Source: Rhyzopertha dominica (lineage: Eukaryota; Arthropoda; Insecta; Coleoptera; Bostrichidae). Taken from it: DNA of 64,000 nt. Positions 48,001 through 60,300 of this stretch are shown in pieces (positions within the stretch are counted from its first letter, which is position 1; every line of letters starts with the position of its first letter). The notes under the pieces were generated by a model, which had not been told where the DNA came from, ran no database searches, and saw nothing but the letters and a program-made list of their open reading frames with translations. Location: the NCBI GenBank assembly GCA_025024175.1, contig QCXZ01000041.1, positions 40,047,786 to 40,111,785 on the forward strand, written 5' to 3'. The position numbers were made by a program, and so were the translations under genes.

Positions 48001-51000
48001 ATTTCCTGAATTATTTGAGCCAAACACTGACATAATTTTTCACTTCCACAAATAACTATTTATTTTATAATTATTGCAGGGGCAAGCTAGTTTAAATATT
48101 CCTAATCACCGTGGTGATACACCACTGACTATGCTTCAAACGCACTTAGGATCTGTCTGGATAGGTTCTAAGGTGTCCGAGCGTATAAAAGAAGAAATGG
48201 GTGCTTACCGATCTCGAACGATAATGCAGAGGATTACAAAAGATAAGGTAACCTTCAAGATTTCAAGTCTGATTCAAAAAATAGAAATTTGTTCTTTCAG
48301 CGCTTGAGGTGGTGGTGTATGGTTGGCACTCCCTTCATGACTTTTTATTGTGCGGGTGCAATTTTAGGAACAAATTTAATAATTCTAATAAAAGTTTTTC
48401 TTTTACTTTGTTTATATATTATTTTACATTACACGGGTCAGTGGTTGTACGATGACAGGTTAATGTCATTATTGCCCCTAAGCATTTATCTATCCACAAA
48501 GATTTGGATGTACATAACGTGGTTCATATATATCGCACCTTATACCAGCTATACCACAACTATCGTCTTCCTTCTGAGCTCTGGGCTTCTTTGGTACTGC
48601 TTCCTCAAATCGTGGCGTGGTGATCCCGGGATCATTTCGACAACACAGGAACTGAGGTTCAGGGTAACTTGACTGTAAGCTTCGCTGTTTGCTTCAGTTA
48701 AAACTGATCAGTTTCAGACTATAATTGAGCTGGCCGAACGAGGCCCTGGAGGCTTCGAGCCATCTTCTTTTTGCTCAGCTTGTCTTGTGCGTCGGCCTCT
48801 GCGCTCCAAACATTGCTCAGTTTGTAACCGCTGTGTAGCCAGGTTTGATCACCATTGTCCGTGGGTCGCCAACTGCATTGGTAAGAATATACATTGTAGG
48901 GAAAAAATTTTACACAGTTTAATATAGATTATTTATTTGTCTATCAAAGAACATAAAATATAAAGAATTGTAGAATTATTGACAGTTGATTTATACATAT
49001 TATTTATATATAATGGGTTTCGGTCTTCTAAATAGGAATAAAACTCCTTTTATCTTATGCCAAGCTTTCAGAAATTTTTTTCTCCTTTTTCAGGGCCTAT
49101 AATGTTTTATTAAACAGCTTTACTATAAATAAAGCACAACAAACTGTATGAAAAATACTTACAATAGAAATGGAATTATCCTAAGTGCAACACAGTTTTA
49201 ACTGGGTATAAATGAGACTAATAATTGTAGGTAATTTTAGATACAAACTATTAATAATTTGAACAATCTTGACAAATATTAAAATTTCTTTCGAAATTAA
49301 TAAACTGACACAGTTATATGAAATCTAGATTTGAAGAGTGTGAAGTAGGAAGTTATGTTTACAAAAATGGTTTAAAATGGAGAAGATAGGTATAAATTTC
49401 AGAAGTTTATGAATATCGCTTCTTTTATTAATACTGTGCATTTGTCTGTTAAGACGTTTCTTTAAATTTATTTCTTTATACAAAACTGTTAAATCATTCA
49501 AGTTAATTTTGTGGTCAAGCTCAAAACAATGATTAAATATTACAGAAGTTGTTTTATTATTTTTAATATCTCTTTTGTGTTCTTTAACTCTGTCAATTAA
49601 GTGTCTTGAAGTTTGACCAATATATACTAATTCATATTTACTACAATTTAATAAAAATGCTATATTAGCTAAATTTTCTATAGGAGTTTTACATTTTATT
49701 ACAAGTGGGTAATAACAAACATGAACATTTTTTATTTCTAACAATAATTTATTTATATTTTCGCTAAGACCCTCTATGTATATAGGGGAATTACACAATA
49801 TTTTGTGAAACCTCTTCACTTGATCCCACATCAGTTCTATCAGTTTTAAAAAGCAGTTTTTTACCAAAGAAATTGGATAAGAATTAGATATTAAAATGTT
49901 TTTTAATATATTTAAACCTTTTGAGGAAATTATAGGTCTAAAACATTCAGATTTTCCAATGTGGCACCCCTAAATTGAATATTGCAGCAGTAAACTTTGA
50001 ATTTTGTTAGTTACCATGTTTTTTAAATATCTATCTTAAGTTAGTGACGACTCAATACTGACTACATTTTTTATGAACGTAAGTTTTATATTTCACAATT
50101 TTCTGTCTTGGAATTTGCCATATAGCTTTAACTTTATTAAATTTTTTATTTTTTAGGTGCAAAAAATCACAAACATTTCATAGGATTTCTGGCAAGCTTA
50201 GTAATAATGTGTGCTCAACTGTTGTACGGATCTGTACAGTATTGGAAAAATCAGTGCAGTATTTTTCCAGAAGAACAGGGATTTTGGAAGGCATTGATAG
50301 ATATCGGCCAGTGCAATGCTTGGGTAGCATGGGTTGTGGCAAATGGCCTGCTACATTTAGCATGGGTATTTATTTTACTTGTTTGCCAGCTTTACCAGGT
50401 AAGTTATAAATTAGTCCTATTGTAATGGAAATGGAGAACATAACCATAAATATCAAAAATGAGCTATTTAATTGTTAAACTGAATGAATGACGACTATGT
50501 ATTTTACTATACTTTTTATCCCACAAGGTATGCAATATCAATAAAACAATAAAAGACTAGGAGTACTTTAAAGAAAATGGTTTTAATGTTTTATTAGAAC
50601 TGATTTTGAGGTAAATGTTATTGCAACATAGGTCAATGGCTTCATCCTTTTAAAACTATTCCTATATATTATATATCTCCTATTAATTATTTTATATTGA
50701 TGTGAATGGGTGCGCGNCAAAATGGTTGGGCAGTAATAAGAAACGCTGTNTTAGCCAATGTCTATATATTTCGAGTCTAAGTTGANCCTTCACACAAAAC
50801 TTTTTTTTACTCTTATTTTGAAAAAATTCTTATTGTATTCAAGAAAAACTTGAATAACTAAAAACATGTATTGTAGCTGTGTTGTTTAAAATTATCGAAA
50901 ATTCAAACGATGGCTATGATGTTTAACGTCAGACTTGACAATCAGGTAAAAAGTTGAAATAAGAATACTTTAATAGAACAAAATTTTGGCTAATGTTTCT

Positions 51001-51535
51001 CTATGAGGGATTACGCAATTAGGAAATCTCCAATATTCTTCAACACTTCTTCCACAGTTTCCTTCACAGAAACCTAATACTAATAACATGTCAACTTGTT
51101 CGCTAAATGAAAACTTCCAGGCCATTTTTAGAACACTAAATTAATTTAGTGTTCAATTTACCTGATTGTCAAGTCTGACATTTAATTTCATATACATCGT
51201 TTGAATTTTTCAATAATTTTAAATAATGGCTTACAACTTTTTGCAGAGTGAACATTACTATGTATAGTTACATTCATGTCAATTTTCAGATCTCATGTTT
51301 GGGCATGACAACAAATGAGAGGATGAACAGGGGGCGCTACAGTCACTTTATCAGCAACGCAGGTAAAAGCCCGTTCTCGAAAGGTCCATTGACGAACCTC
51401 GTGGATTTTTTTGAGTGGTCCTGTTTCGGCCTTTTCAACCCCCAGGATCAAGACTGGTTAACGAGATACGATCTCGACAAGAGTATTGAACACCAACCAT
51501 TATTAAGGCATAAGGACAACTTCCAGTATGTATAA
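42032..51535 (+). CDS. Hip14: Hip14 / ZDHHC17 palmitoyltransferase with ankyrin repeats
   Basis: Eight coding exons: 42032-42184, 42240-42480, 45250-45551, 48080-48247, 48301-48663, 48718-48880, 50157-50398 and 51290-51535. They give 625 residues (human 632). Ankyrin repeats fill exons 2-4 ([73 protein letters not shown]). Exon 5 encodes the first membrane spans. Exon 6 has the Cys-rich DHHC domain ([35 protein letters not shown]) with catalytic Cys456. TTNE in exon 8 is the TTxE motif. The enzyme S-acylates synaptic proteins such as SNAP25 and CSP at Golgi and presynaptic membranes in other animals. Introns 2, 6 and 7 carry transposons. An ATG three codons after an in-frame GTG was chosen as start. 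Confidence 0.97.
42670..43393 (-). mobile_element. Internally deleted hAT element
   Basis: The ends are CAGTGTTGCCAA and, inverted, CAGTGATGCCAA. The flanking octamers GGGCTCAT (42662-42669) and TGGCTCAT (43394-43401) differ at one base, as expected for an old 8-bp hAT target duplication. The minus strand at 43063-43284 keeps a decayed hAT dimerisation domain: [20 protein letters not shown], then [18 protein letters not shown] (usual form LPHSNADVERxFSxMNxxKxK, then NAIxxxRxGLxRxxxCC). It is a dead remnant in Hip14 intron 2. Confidence 0.75.
43586..43614 (-). ncRNA. Partial hammerhead motif (inverted end of a Penelope remnant)
   Basis: On the minus strand, GGCACTGATGATGGCC continues to GGGCGAAAGG, matching the motif at 44727-44766 up to stem III, where the match stops. 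It is the mirrored, cut-off copy of the ribozyme at the left end of the same element. Confidence 0.6.
44727..44766 (+). ncRNA. Hammerhead ribozyme motif, canonical core
   Basis: Stem I GGCA/TGCC, core CTGATGA, stem II GGCC-ATTTAA-GGCT (one unpaired T at its base), GAA, stem III AGCGCT (self-complementary, no loop) and C at cleavage position 17. All invariant core bases are present. The missing stem III loop predicts that activity, if any, needs dimers, as described for other Penelope hammerheads. Confidence 0.7.
44776..45045 (-). pseudogene. Tc1/mariner-type transposase fragment
   Basis: About 75 residues: [20 protein letters not shown], then [20 protein letters not shown]. This is the first catalytic Asp region (FSDEK..DGPDG) and the GGGSxMVWG block of the Tc1/IS630 DDE_3 family. 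The remaining catalytic residues are missing. The fragment abuts the Penelope remnant's right end and lies in Hip14 intron 2. Confidence 0.75.
46570..46780 (+). repeat. Repeat family R2, copy in Hip14 intron 3
   Basis: Shares CAAATTTAGCAAAACTCAAA, the CTCAGAGTATATTAAAAGC block and downstream sequence with 52965-53290, and with 34330-34740 in inverse. Confidence 0.55.
47215..47770 (+). repeat. Repeat family R1, copy B
   Basis: Collinear with 25720-25930 plus 26700-27060: AGCAAATAGCGATGGTTTAT, TACTTGTGCAACAATTATAG, ACACATACAAGGAGATC and CATTGTCAAAAGCACC blocks. It lacks the 720-bp segment found in copy A, so it shows the empty site. Confidence 0.6.
48881..50156 (-). mobile_element. Penelope-like GIY-YIG remnant in Hip14 intron 6
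   Basis: The minus-strand frame at 49325-49867 encodes the end of an RT followed by an endonuclease remnant: [20 protein letters not shown] and [20 protein letters not shown]. The YIGQT signature is kept, but the GIY part has been lost with a small deletion. The sequence is unlike the other Penelope copies here. The limits of the element within the intron could not be found. Confidence 0.7.
50885..51223. mobile_element. Non-autonomous Tc1/mariner-like element, 339 bp
   Basis: The inverted ends TTTAAAATTATCGAAAA and TTTAAAATTATTGAAAA extend through AATTCAAACGATG, and GTCAGACTTGACAATCAGG recurs in inverted form farther in. On the minus strand the interior encodes [20 protein letters not shown], then [20 protein letters not shown]. 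This is the N-terminal helix-turn-helix of the transposases carrying a DUF4817-type domain. Only this DNA-binding part is kept. It lies in Hip14 intron 7. Confidence 0.65.
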
Positions 51536-54450
51536 TAAACTAACGATCCAAAGGACTGAGCTATTTCCGATGAGTATGTGATTTTAAAGTTATTTATCTC
51601 TCTATAATGGAAGCATTCCTTATTTTAAATACTAAGTAAGTTTCACCATTAGAATGTAAATTTGAGGAAAGTATCTATTTCTGCAGCATTGCATTTTGAT
51701 GCTTCAGTGCCATTCATGTCTTTTGTGTTAACAACGATTTACTTTTAATTGTTGATGATGATAAAAATTCACGTAATGTATAATGTAGTAAGCAAAAACT
51801 GGGTTTTGATTTTTTCTTTTCTAGTTTGTTATGATCTTTTTTATTTATTTTTCAGTTTATAAGTTTTACTTTTAACTACTATACATTTTTGAGTAATATT
51901 TAAGTTGAGTTGTTGAAGTATTTGATTTTTAACAGATCGTGTCATTCTTGTGGACTGAGGGTGCTATGGAAAACAAATTACCTGTTATGCAAGTGCCTTT
52001 TGTTTGACAAATTAACTAATTGCAATAAAAATACATACCTTGACACCATTTACATGGACTTTCCTCCTACAGTGATATATGGTTTTTGTATATTTTGAAA
52101 GTTAACTGAAATAGAGCAATTAGATTACTTATTGAGGAATAAAATTGAAGTATATCTGTTTGGGCACAAGTAGTCAAGCATAGTGAATCGTTAGTTAGTC
52201 ACAAAAGTTAAAGATAGCAGCTGTATTGCTCAGACTGTCTTAAGTTAACTGTTAACATTGAAATGAAGGCATTTCATTGGCTGTTTTAGTATCATTTTAC
52301 ATTGTCTAAGTTACAAAATGTCACATTTGTATACTAACAGGAAACCACAGTATTGGCACTTAATATTTAGGTAATAATTTTTTGCTAAAGAAAATGACAA
52401 ACAATTTTAGCAATCAAACATAAAGCTTCATATTCAACACTTACATATTAAACTTTATTGGACTACTCAGCTAAATACATAAATAGCTATTACATACTGC
52501 AGTAAATCTCAGTTACTCCAAAAACATTACTATTCTAGTATGAAGTAATCCTAACTGCAGTAGTAAAATTTTTTATTTTAGCACACTGGGTTTGAAACAC
52601 ATGTAATAAAAATCTTGATAATGTGTTTAATCCAACATAGAAATTAATCGTTTTGTTTTGAGGTTTTTAACAAATTGGGCAATTTTTAAGCTTTAGTTAA
52701 AATGCATTTTTATCATTTACTCACTATTCATATGTGTATTTCAGTCTTTTTCAGTTTAAAGGGCATTGTTTAAATTCACAGCACCAGTGTCAGTGTAAAT
52801 AAAAATACTGAACTTAGTATATAGGCAAGTACACAATATTCTGATTCTTCAGTATGAAATGAGTAAGATAGGTTTTGTGTTGTATGAATAAAAAGAAAGT
52901 AATGGCCGTAGGTGGTGCCATATGTTAAAAGTATGAATTTTGAATAACCTGGGCACAACGTGACACAATTTCCTGTTTACTGTGTAAACGTTAGGTTTTA
53001 TTTTCATTTCAAGTAATAAATTACTGTATAATAAGAACACATATCTGCTCTAAGCGACTTTACATTTCTTTAAATCGAATGTTAAATAACGAATTTAGCC
53101 AAACTCAAACTAAAATGAAAAAACACTTAAAAGATAACTGCTAAAATAGTATGTAATTAAAAAAAATAAGCACCTAACCTGTACTATGTTGTAACTGCTC
53201 AGAGCACATTGAAAACTTATATTAAATATTCCTATGTTATGTCCTCCTATTGCATAATCATTATATGTGTTTCACTCTTAATAAGATGATGACTCCATCC
53301 TCTTTCTAAAGAGAGCTATTTTTGTAGCATGATAGATGGCAAAGATCGTAATGATTAAGTGGAGTTATCCGTTCTCATGAGTATGAGCAAATTCTTTTAA
53401 ATAACAATTTATATTAAAAGGTCAGACCATCCACTCCAATTCCTATGAATAATCATTTGCTTATGCTTCACAAGATTTGCTTAAATAAAATGAATATTTG
53501 TTTATTGCCATTGTTTTTTACCCTTCCGAAACTGTGACTAATTAATTATCATTCGCTGTATCTGCATTATTTTACCCACATTGTGAATGTCTAAAATGTC
53601 TTCAAATGAGTTTAATGAGACTAATAAATCAATTAGCTCAAGAATTGGAAACTATAAAAATAGGAAAGCGGTTAAACCACTTCGTAAGTTATGAAGAAAG
53701 TAAACAATGACTAGTAAAGCTTTTTTGATTTTTGATTACTTGGGTTATTATTCATAAAATATGTAGCATACGCCTGAAATTTGGTTAAGTGATAAAAGGT
53801 TTAGCTCACTTTTATTCATACAGCTCATTATCTGCACTTATTGTGAATATAAAAATCCAGGGTTTATAATACTTTAGGTAAGTTCTTCTTGAGTATAATT
53901 CTTCTATATTCTAGAATTTTTTAAGATAAAATTTTTCATAGAACCTTCATAGATGGATTTTATATACACTTGTTTCAGTTAATTTTGTTTTCTGTAATCT
54001 ACTCCACCACTGTCTACTTAATATGATACATATTTACAAGAATAATCAAGTTATTTATTTGAATAATCACATGAAAGATCATTCAAAGCATGATATGTGA
54101 GATTAACTACTTTAAAACAAGAAAGCTGTATTGTATTTCAGATATTATCACTATTATGCATAAACTTAAATTCATAGTTGTCCAACACCATAAGGTTATC
54201 AGCAACCTTATTTTAAACCTGACTGCAATATTAATTAGGAACTGAATTGTGTTGTAAATTGGGTATATCATTTATAGATATTTGCTAAATATTTTCATAA
54301 GCACGAAGTTTTTAATCAACTACAAACCATTAAAAGTAAATCAAAATGTACTTTGTGCACCTAATATAACGCTCATTTTATCACAACAGACATTAAGATA
54401 TCTTACTGCCTTTTTGTTGTTAATTGTTATTTTCTTCTAGTCAGTTTTTA
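51536..54450. other. Hip14 3' UTR and downstream sequence
   Basis: An AATAAA at 52138-52143 could end the Hip14 transcript. An R2 repeat copy lies at 52965-53290. Otherwise AT-rich, no gene supported. Confidence 0.45.
52965..53290 (+). repeat. Repeat family R2, third copy
   Basis: Contains GTGACACAATTTCCTGTTTAC, AACGTTAGGTTTTATTTTCA, GAATTTAGCCAAACTCAAAC and GCTCAGAGCACATTGAAAAC. These are shared with 34330-34740 (inverted) and 46570-46780. Confidence 0.6.
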
Positions 54451-54454
54451 TTAA

Positions 54455-56978
54455 CCCTTTCAGACCCGAATTAATTTTAAAATCTCCAAAAATTTTTTTT
54501 ATGGTTGTTTTATTTTTATATGATCAATTAATAGCAAAAACAAGAAAATTTTTGGTTTTTTTTATTTTTTTCAAAAATTATGAATATGTCCATTACAATG
54601 GACAATGGGTCACAAATGTTGTAGAAAGATACAAATTTAACTAATTATGTGCCTAACAATAAAAATAGAAAAATGATCAAAAAATATTATTTGGCATGAA
54701 ATTCTTTGAAACAATTTCGATTTTTAACAAAACAAAGATGAACTTTACACTTGATGCAGTAGACGTGGGTTTTACCAGTACATTTTAATTTTTTGCATCT
54801 AGTAGCTTCTTTCATTTCATCGTATTCAGGCATATGATCAAACATGTCTAGCTGGAGTTCCCGTAATGGCATGCATTCACCAGATTTTCTTTTGGAAGAT
54901 TGAGGAGAATCACAGAGGTTTTCTTTACTAGGCCGTCCAGCTTTTCGTTTCAAATTACAAGGCTTTCCTACTTTTATAAGAGATTCAGCAATATGAATTT
55001 TGAAATGTAAGGAGTCGAGTACGTTTTTTTTATTAATTTTTGCATTTTCAGCATCTTTCTTGTATTCCAACCAACTGTTGGTACAAGCCAAATCTACAGC
55101 GTGAAATATCATTCGCAACGTCCATTTTTTGGATTTTATAAAAATGCGATAATGCCCTACAAGTTGGTCGAGAGAGTCGACTCCTCCCATACATTGATTA
55201 TATAATTTTACAACTTCTGGACGTTTGATTTCAATATATTCTTTTCTAGTTTTATCCCATCGTCTAGCGGTATCTTCTTCGCCAATTCCTACAAAATTTG
55301 AAGCCAGAGTTACTGTGCGATTATCCACCCACTTGCAAAGTACAATGGAGTTATCTGCATTGACGACTTCTTCGCTGAATCCTCTATTTCGTTTTAGTGC
55401 ATTTTTATCAGGTAGCAAAGGTGGATTGTTAAATCTGTTTACCCGCACTGTTCCAGCTGCATGAATCTTTTTTTGTTGTAGCGCCTCAAACAAGTTATAG
55501 GTCGAAAAATAATTATCAAAGTATAGATAATGACCTGCAGGAACATTTTCTGCCAATTTGAGAACAACAGCAGCTCCTAAGCCGAATTTTGTAACCATGT
55601 GTTTATCAAGTTCCGTTGTAGCACCTTGGTATATGAGGAAGTCGTACGCCATCCCACTTTTTCCGCAAATGACAAAAATTTTCACTCCCCATGGACATGG
55701 TTTACCCTTGACATACTGTATAATAGAAAGATGCCCTGTAAACGGCACCATTTGTTCGTCAACACATACATTTTTCTCCATAACAAGTTCATGGCATCGT
55801 TTTCTTATGCTGTCAAAAAATGGCCTAATTTTATATAATCTGTCAGTATTGTTTTCAGGCTTTTCCAAATTATTCACAATGTGCAGATTGGTGCGTAATT
55901 GAAAAAATCGGTCTCTACTCATTGTCTCAGTAAATAAGGTCATATTCAAGGACTTTTCCCAATACATTCTGACGCGGGGGAATCCCAAACAAGACATCAT
56001 TATATGCAGACCAAATAAATTTTTTATCTCTTCAAAATTGCAGGGTTTGAAATTATTTCCTTGCTGCAAAGCATAGATATTCGTCATTTCCGCTACTTTT
56101 CGAAAGATATCTTCAGGAATATATCTGTAGAAATAATTTATTGGATCCATCACAACAGCGTCTCCTTCCTTTTGTTCATCTGGAGTTTCACTCTCAAAAG
56201 AGATTTTTGAAAATTTATTTTTTGTCCATTTTATATCTGCTTTTTTTGTGCATCTATCTTCCCTAAAGTGAGCCTCTTCTTCATTTTCATGCACAACCGT
56301 ATCTGCAAATTCTTCCGCACCTTGAAGTTCTTCTTCAGGTTGATCCTCATTTAGATTTGCAATTTCTGCTTGAACTTCAATTGTTCTTGGCGCAGACTTT
56401 GCACTATTTCTTATATCGACGATCTCGTCATCACCGCTGTCATCTTCAAGATCCGAGAAATTGTTTATTCTCTCTAAAACTCTCTCACATTCTTTGTCAA
56501 GGGATTCATCATCCAAGAATGAAAGCAGAATTTCGGCATCAAGGGGATTATCTGGATTGTAGAGCCCTAAGAAAAACTTAACTTAGTCCCAGTGTCCACT
56601 ATAATGGACAGTGATATAAATACTGTGTTTTGAGTGACATTTGACGTTTACGAGCTACTAAAATGCCAATAATAACTACATTCAACCTTTATTATACTAT
56701 CAAATACAAATTTTTTGCAATGCGAGTTCCCGATATTAAAAATAAAATGGATTTTACTTACGTTTGCAAGAACTTGCTACTCCCGCCATTGTACGCCTGT
56801 CATATAAGCAGATTTTTTTGATGACAGTATGAACAGCAAGCGCTGTCTGCATGTATTTATGATAATACAGGTTTCTTTAACACAAGGTCAACTAGAAAAC
56901 TGTAATAGATGTTAAGATTAATTTTACAGAACCCTCTAAGTTCAGTGTCCATTGTAATGGACGTCGGGTCTGAAAGGG
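54455..56978 (-). mobile_element. Complete piggyBac transposon with TTAA target site
   Basis: The 2524-bp element is bounded by CCCTTTCAGACCCGA and its inverse TCGGGTCTGAAAGGG, each abutting TTAA (54451-54454 and 56979-56982). That is the piggyBac target duplication. Three copies of a 16-bp palindrome, GTCCAYTRYAATGGAC, lie at 54588-54603, 56594-56609 and 56947-56962. The transposase gene between them is open. Intact ends, target site and coding frame suggest a young, possibly active copy. It sits between Hip14 and the next gene. Confidence 0.95.
54687..56789 (-). CDS. piggyBac transposase, two exons, apparently intact
   Basis: Exon 1 is 56762-56789 (MAGVASSCK, then a GTAAGT donor) and exon 2 is 54687-56566 (TTTTTCTTAG acceptor). 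The 195-bp intron is in phase 1 and joins to give 635 residues. Without the intron the long frame has no ATG near its start, which supports splicing. The acidic N-terminus precedes the DDE_Tnp_1_7 core with Asp279 (VCVDEQMVPFTG), Asp360 (HYLYFDNYFS) and Asp473 (GGVDSLDQLVGHYR), matching the family's three catalytic aspartates. A basic KRKAGRPSK and a C-terminal Cys-rich domain (CKKLKCTGKTHVYCIKCKVH) follow. Family transposases excise precisely at TTAA. No stops or frameshifts were seen. Confidence 0.93.
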
Positions 56979-57343
56979 TTAAAGTACTTATAAATTATGT
57001 TATACAGCACATTTTGTTTTTAATGTTCCTAATTGCTGCTAAATAATGTTGTTAGCCTTACACCTGTAAGGGGTAGTGTTTGTTTTATACTAATTATGCT
57101 TAACATATCATCACGAGTGAGCAGCATTAGTTCATTTATTTCATTATTTCTCATTTTTGTGTGTAACTTACTGTTAACAAATTGCTGTAAGCGGCTCATA
57201 TTTTCACAAATTGTGCATTTTCAGTATTTATTGTGAAACCTAAGTGTGCTTAAAATAAAAAAGAAACTGTCTAATCCGTCATTTCATTTTACCCCCTTTT
57301 TACAGCTATGACATTCATCATTTCCTTGTAACCTTTTTTCGAT

Positions 57344-60300
57344 ATGGTAGATGGAGATTTGCCCACAGACGAAAAGAGATACCAAAATAAGGGTGTCAGC
57401 ATAACTTCAGACAGTTTACCTCCAGTTAATTCACAAGGTTAGAAATCCCTGAATGACCTACTATTAGTAACATTAACAAACAACGATTAGGCATTGTAGA
57501 ACCACTCACAGTGAGACATTTAAGGGATCACGTAAGGAATGTTATCGATCATATGGGACCAGCCACCCCAAATTTTCAAAACACAAGCAGTGAAGCCGAT
57601 AATGAGGAATCTTACTATGAGTCAACGTCCCTTTTCAGTTCGATCCATACGGTAACTTTTATCTTTATTTCAGATTTTTCTAAGATTCTTTAAGTTAGAG
57701 ATTAAATTATACCCTTATAATGAATTAAAATTAGTTAGAATTGTTATGCAGTATAATGCAAATAAGTAGCCCATAAAATGAGTAATTTTATTCACAGATA
57801 AACTTATTTGAATTTATGAACATAAAATATAAAAATGAACCGTTATCTAACTAAAATTACTTATAATAAATTAGATATGATACAAATAACTATACTCACC
57901 TCTTTTTTCTACATATTTAGTAAATACATTGTGAATTCATACTCATTTCTGTACAAAAGTACAAATAAAATAAAAGTCTTGGAAAATACTTTTGAAGTAA
58001 GTAAATAAGCTGAATTTTAAAACAGTAGATGATTAATGACTATGAAAATTATTCTCATTTCACCATGTTGACTCATTTACTTATATTTCTCATATTCTTT
58101 ATGTTTGTAGAAACTTATCTCTTTTTTTAAAGAACAAGTACTATAGATCTTCAGATTACAATATATAGAAAAGATTACATAAATCCTTCAAGACTTGTTT
58201 CAGTTTGGTATTTGCCCCGTGTAACATATTGTCTAGAGTATTCCTAAACAAAATTCTCTTTATGGGCCTACTATTGTTAAAAGAAGTTAAATACTTCTAC
58301 AATGGGCATTTATTTGGGATCATAGATTGTGGCTTGTGCCCCTGTCCGGTTGGCGCTGGAGAAAGTACAGGGTTTATGCTAATTAGGGGACTTTTACAAC
58401 TAAGGGTTCATTGTAACTAAAAGAGCAATAATTAGGGATGGAACTTTACAAATGTAATATAACGAAATTTTTCTGGTACCAGTATACAGAGTCCGCCACT
58501 TAAAACTCCCCAGGCTCGTATTTTCGCTATTTTTTTAGGTACAACCTTAAGTTAAATATGAAATTGTAGGACTTTTTTAAACTCTTTAAAAATAGAATAT
58601 TGGGTGTTCAAAAATTTGTTTGCAGATTATCCTATTTTGCAAATAAAGTTAATTTTTGTAAATATTTTTTAACCTTACCCCGTATAATAAATATTGCTTT
58701 ATAGTTGGATGCCGCCTTTTATTTTCTTCAATTTGTGTCTTTACCATGTATGCGTAATTTTTACTCCTTAGTGAAAAACAAGAAAAACTATTGGCCGCCA
58801 TTTTTGTTAATAGGGTTGTTCAGAATTTTTTAAGTGTTACTTTAGTAGCTTATTACGGTACAAATTATGCCTACATACCCATCGCTGCACAAAAAACTCC
58901 AAAATTTTGAGTAACTTCTAAATAAATCAAGTACAAAATTCGTTCTAAAGAGAGAGAGACTAGAAAGCGAATGCCTGCGATGAGGCTAGTTTGGTTTTCT
59001 ACATCACGTACTAGCCTCATCACGGGGTTTCATTTCCTAGCCTCTCTCTCTTTAGAACGAACTTTGTACTTGATTTATTTAAAAGTTACTTAAAATTTTT
59101 AGGTTTTGTGTGCAGCGATGGGTATGTAGGCACAATTTGTAACGTAATAAGCTACTAAACTAACACTTAAAAATTCTGAACAACCCTATTTAAAGAACAT
59201 GGCGGCCACTAGTTTTTCTTGTTTTTCACTAAGAAGGAAACGAAACCCTGCGATGAGGCTAGTTTGGTTTTCTACATCACGCACTAGCCTCATCGCAGGG
59301 TTTTGTTTTCTAGCCTCTCTCTCTGTAGAATGAACTTTGTACTTTATTTATTTAAAAGTTACTCCAAATTTTGGGGTTTTGTGTGCAGCGATGGGTATGT
59401 AGACATAATTTTTACCGTAATAAGCTACTAACTACTAACTAGTAACACTTAAAAAAGTCTGAACAACCCTATAAACAANAATGGCGGCGAATAGTTTTTT
59501 TGTTTTTCACTAAGAAGGAGTAAAAATTACGCATACATGGTAAAGACACAAATTGAAGAAAATAAAAGCCGGCATCCAACTATAAAGCAATATTTATTAT
59601 ACGGGGTAAGGTTAAAAAATATTTACAAAAATTAACTTTATTTGCAAAAAAAGTTTTTGGACACCCAATATTTTATTTTTAGAGTTTAAAAAGACCTACA
59701 ATTTGACATATAACTTAAGGTTGTACCTAAAAAATAAAGAAAATACGAGCCTGGGGAGTTTTAGGTGGCGGACCCCACACTTTTAGGGGTCATTTTATGA
59801 AAATTGCCTATAAGTCTTGTAGTGGTACCTGTACAAACTACTATGTAGGTTAGTATGGTCTGTAAAGATTGCCCGGTCATTGTGAAAATCAATGTGTGTC
59901 ACCTAGTGGTGGTTTTCCGAACTACGACATGTTCAGTCAGTAAATAGAGGAAGCCCAGCGATAAAAAAGTCGAATGAAACAAAATTATTTTGAATGATTA
60001 ATCTTTTTCATATTCATTTTAGCTCAAAGTTAACTATCTCATGTACCACATATTTAAGATACACATACTCACACGTCAATGTTATGGGTTTATCAAAGAT
60101 GCAGTAACCCGTAATTTATTTTTACCAGTATATTTTTAAATGCAATGACAAAATCTATTCAAATAAAATCATTAATTTATATTTTCACACAATTCTTTGA
60201 TGATTGACTGATAATTTAATTCTAATTTTGAATAGGTTTTACAATATGAGATAATAATAGTTAACAATCAGGAAAAATATGAATTGATTTGGATATGAAG

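Larger units (their letters stand above)
45552..48079. other. Hip14 intron 3 with repeat copies R2 and R1
   Basis: Contains an R2 copy at 46570-46780 and an R1 copy at 47215-47770. The remainder is AT-rich with nothing recognised. The 109-codon open frame at 46299-46628 has no family features and partly overlaps R2. Confidence 0.5.

Noticed and set aside
55225..56581. Plus-strand frames of 74-114 codons
   Set aside because: Antisense shadows of the piggyBac transposase.
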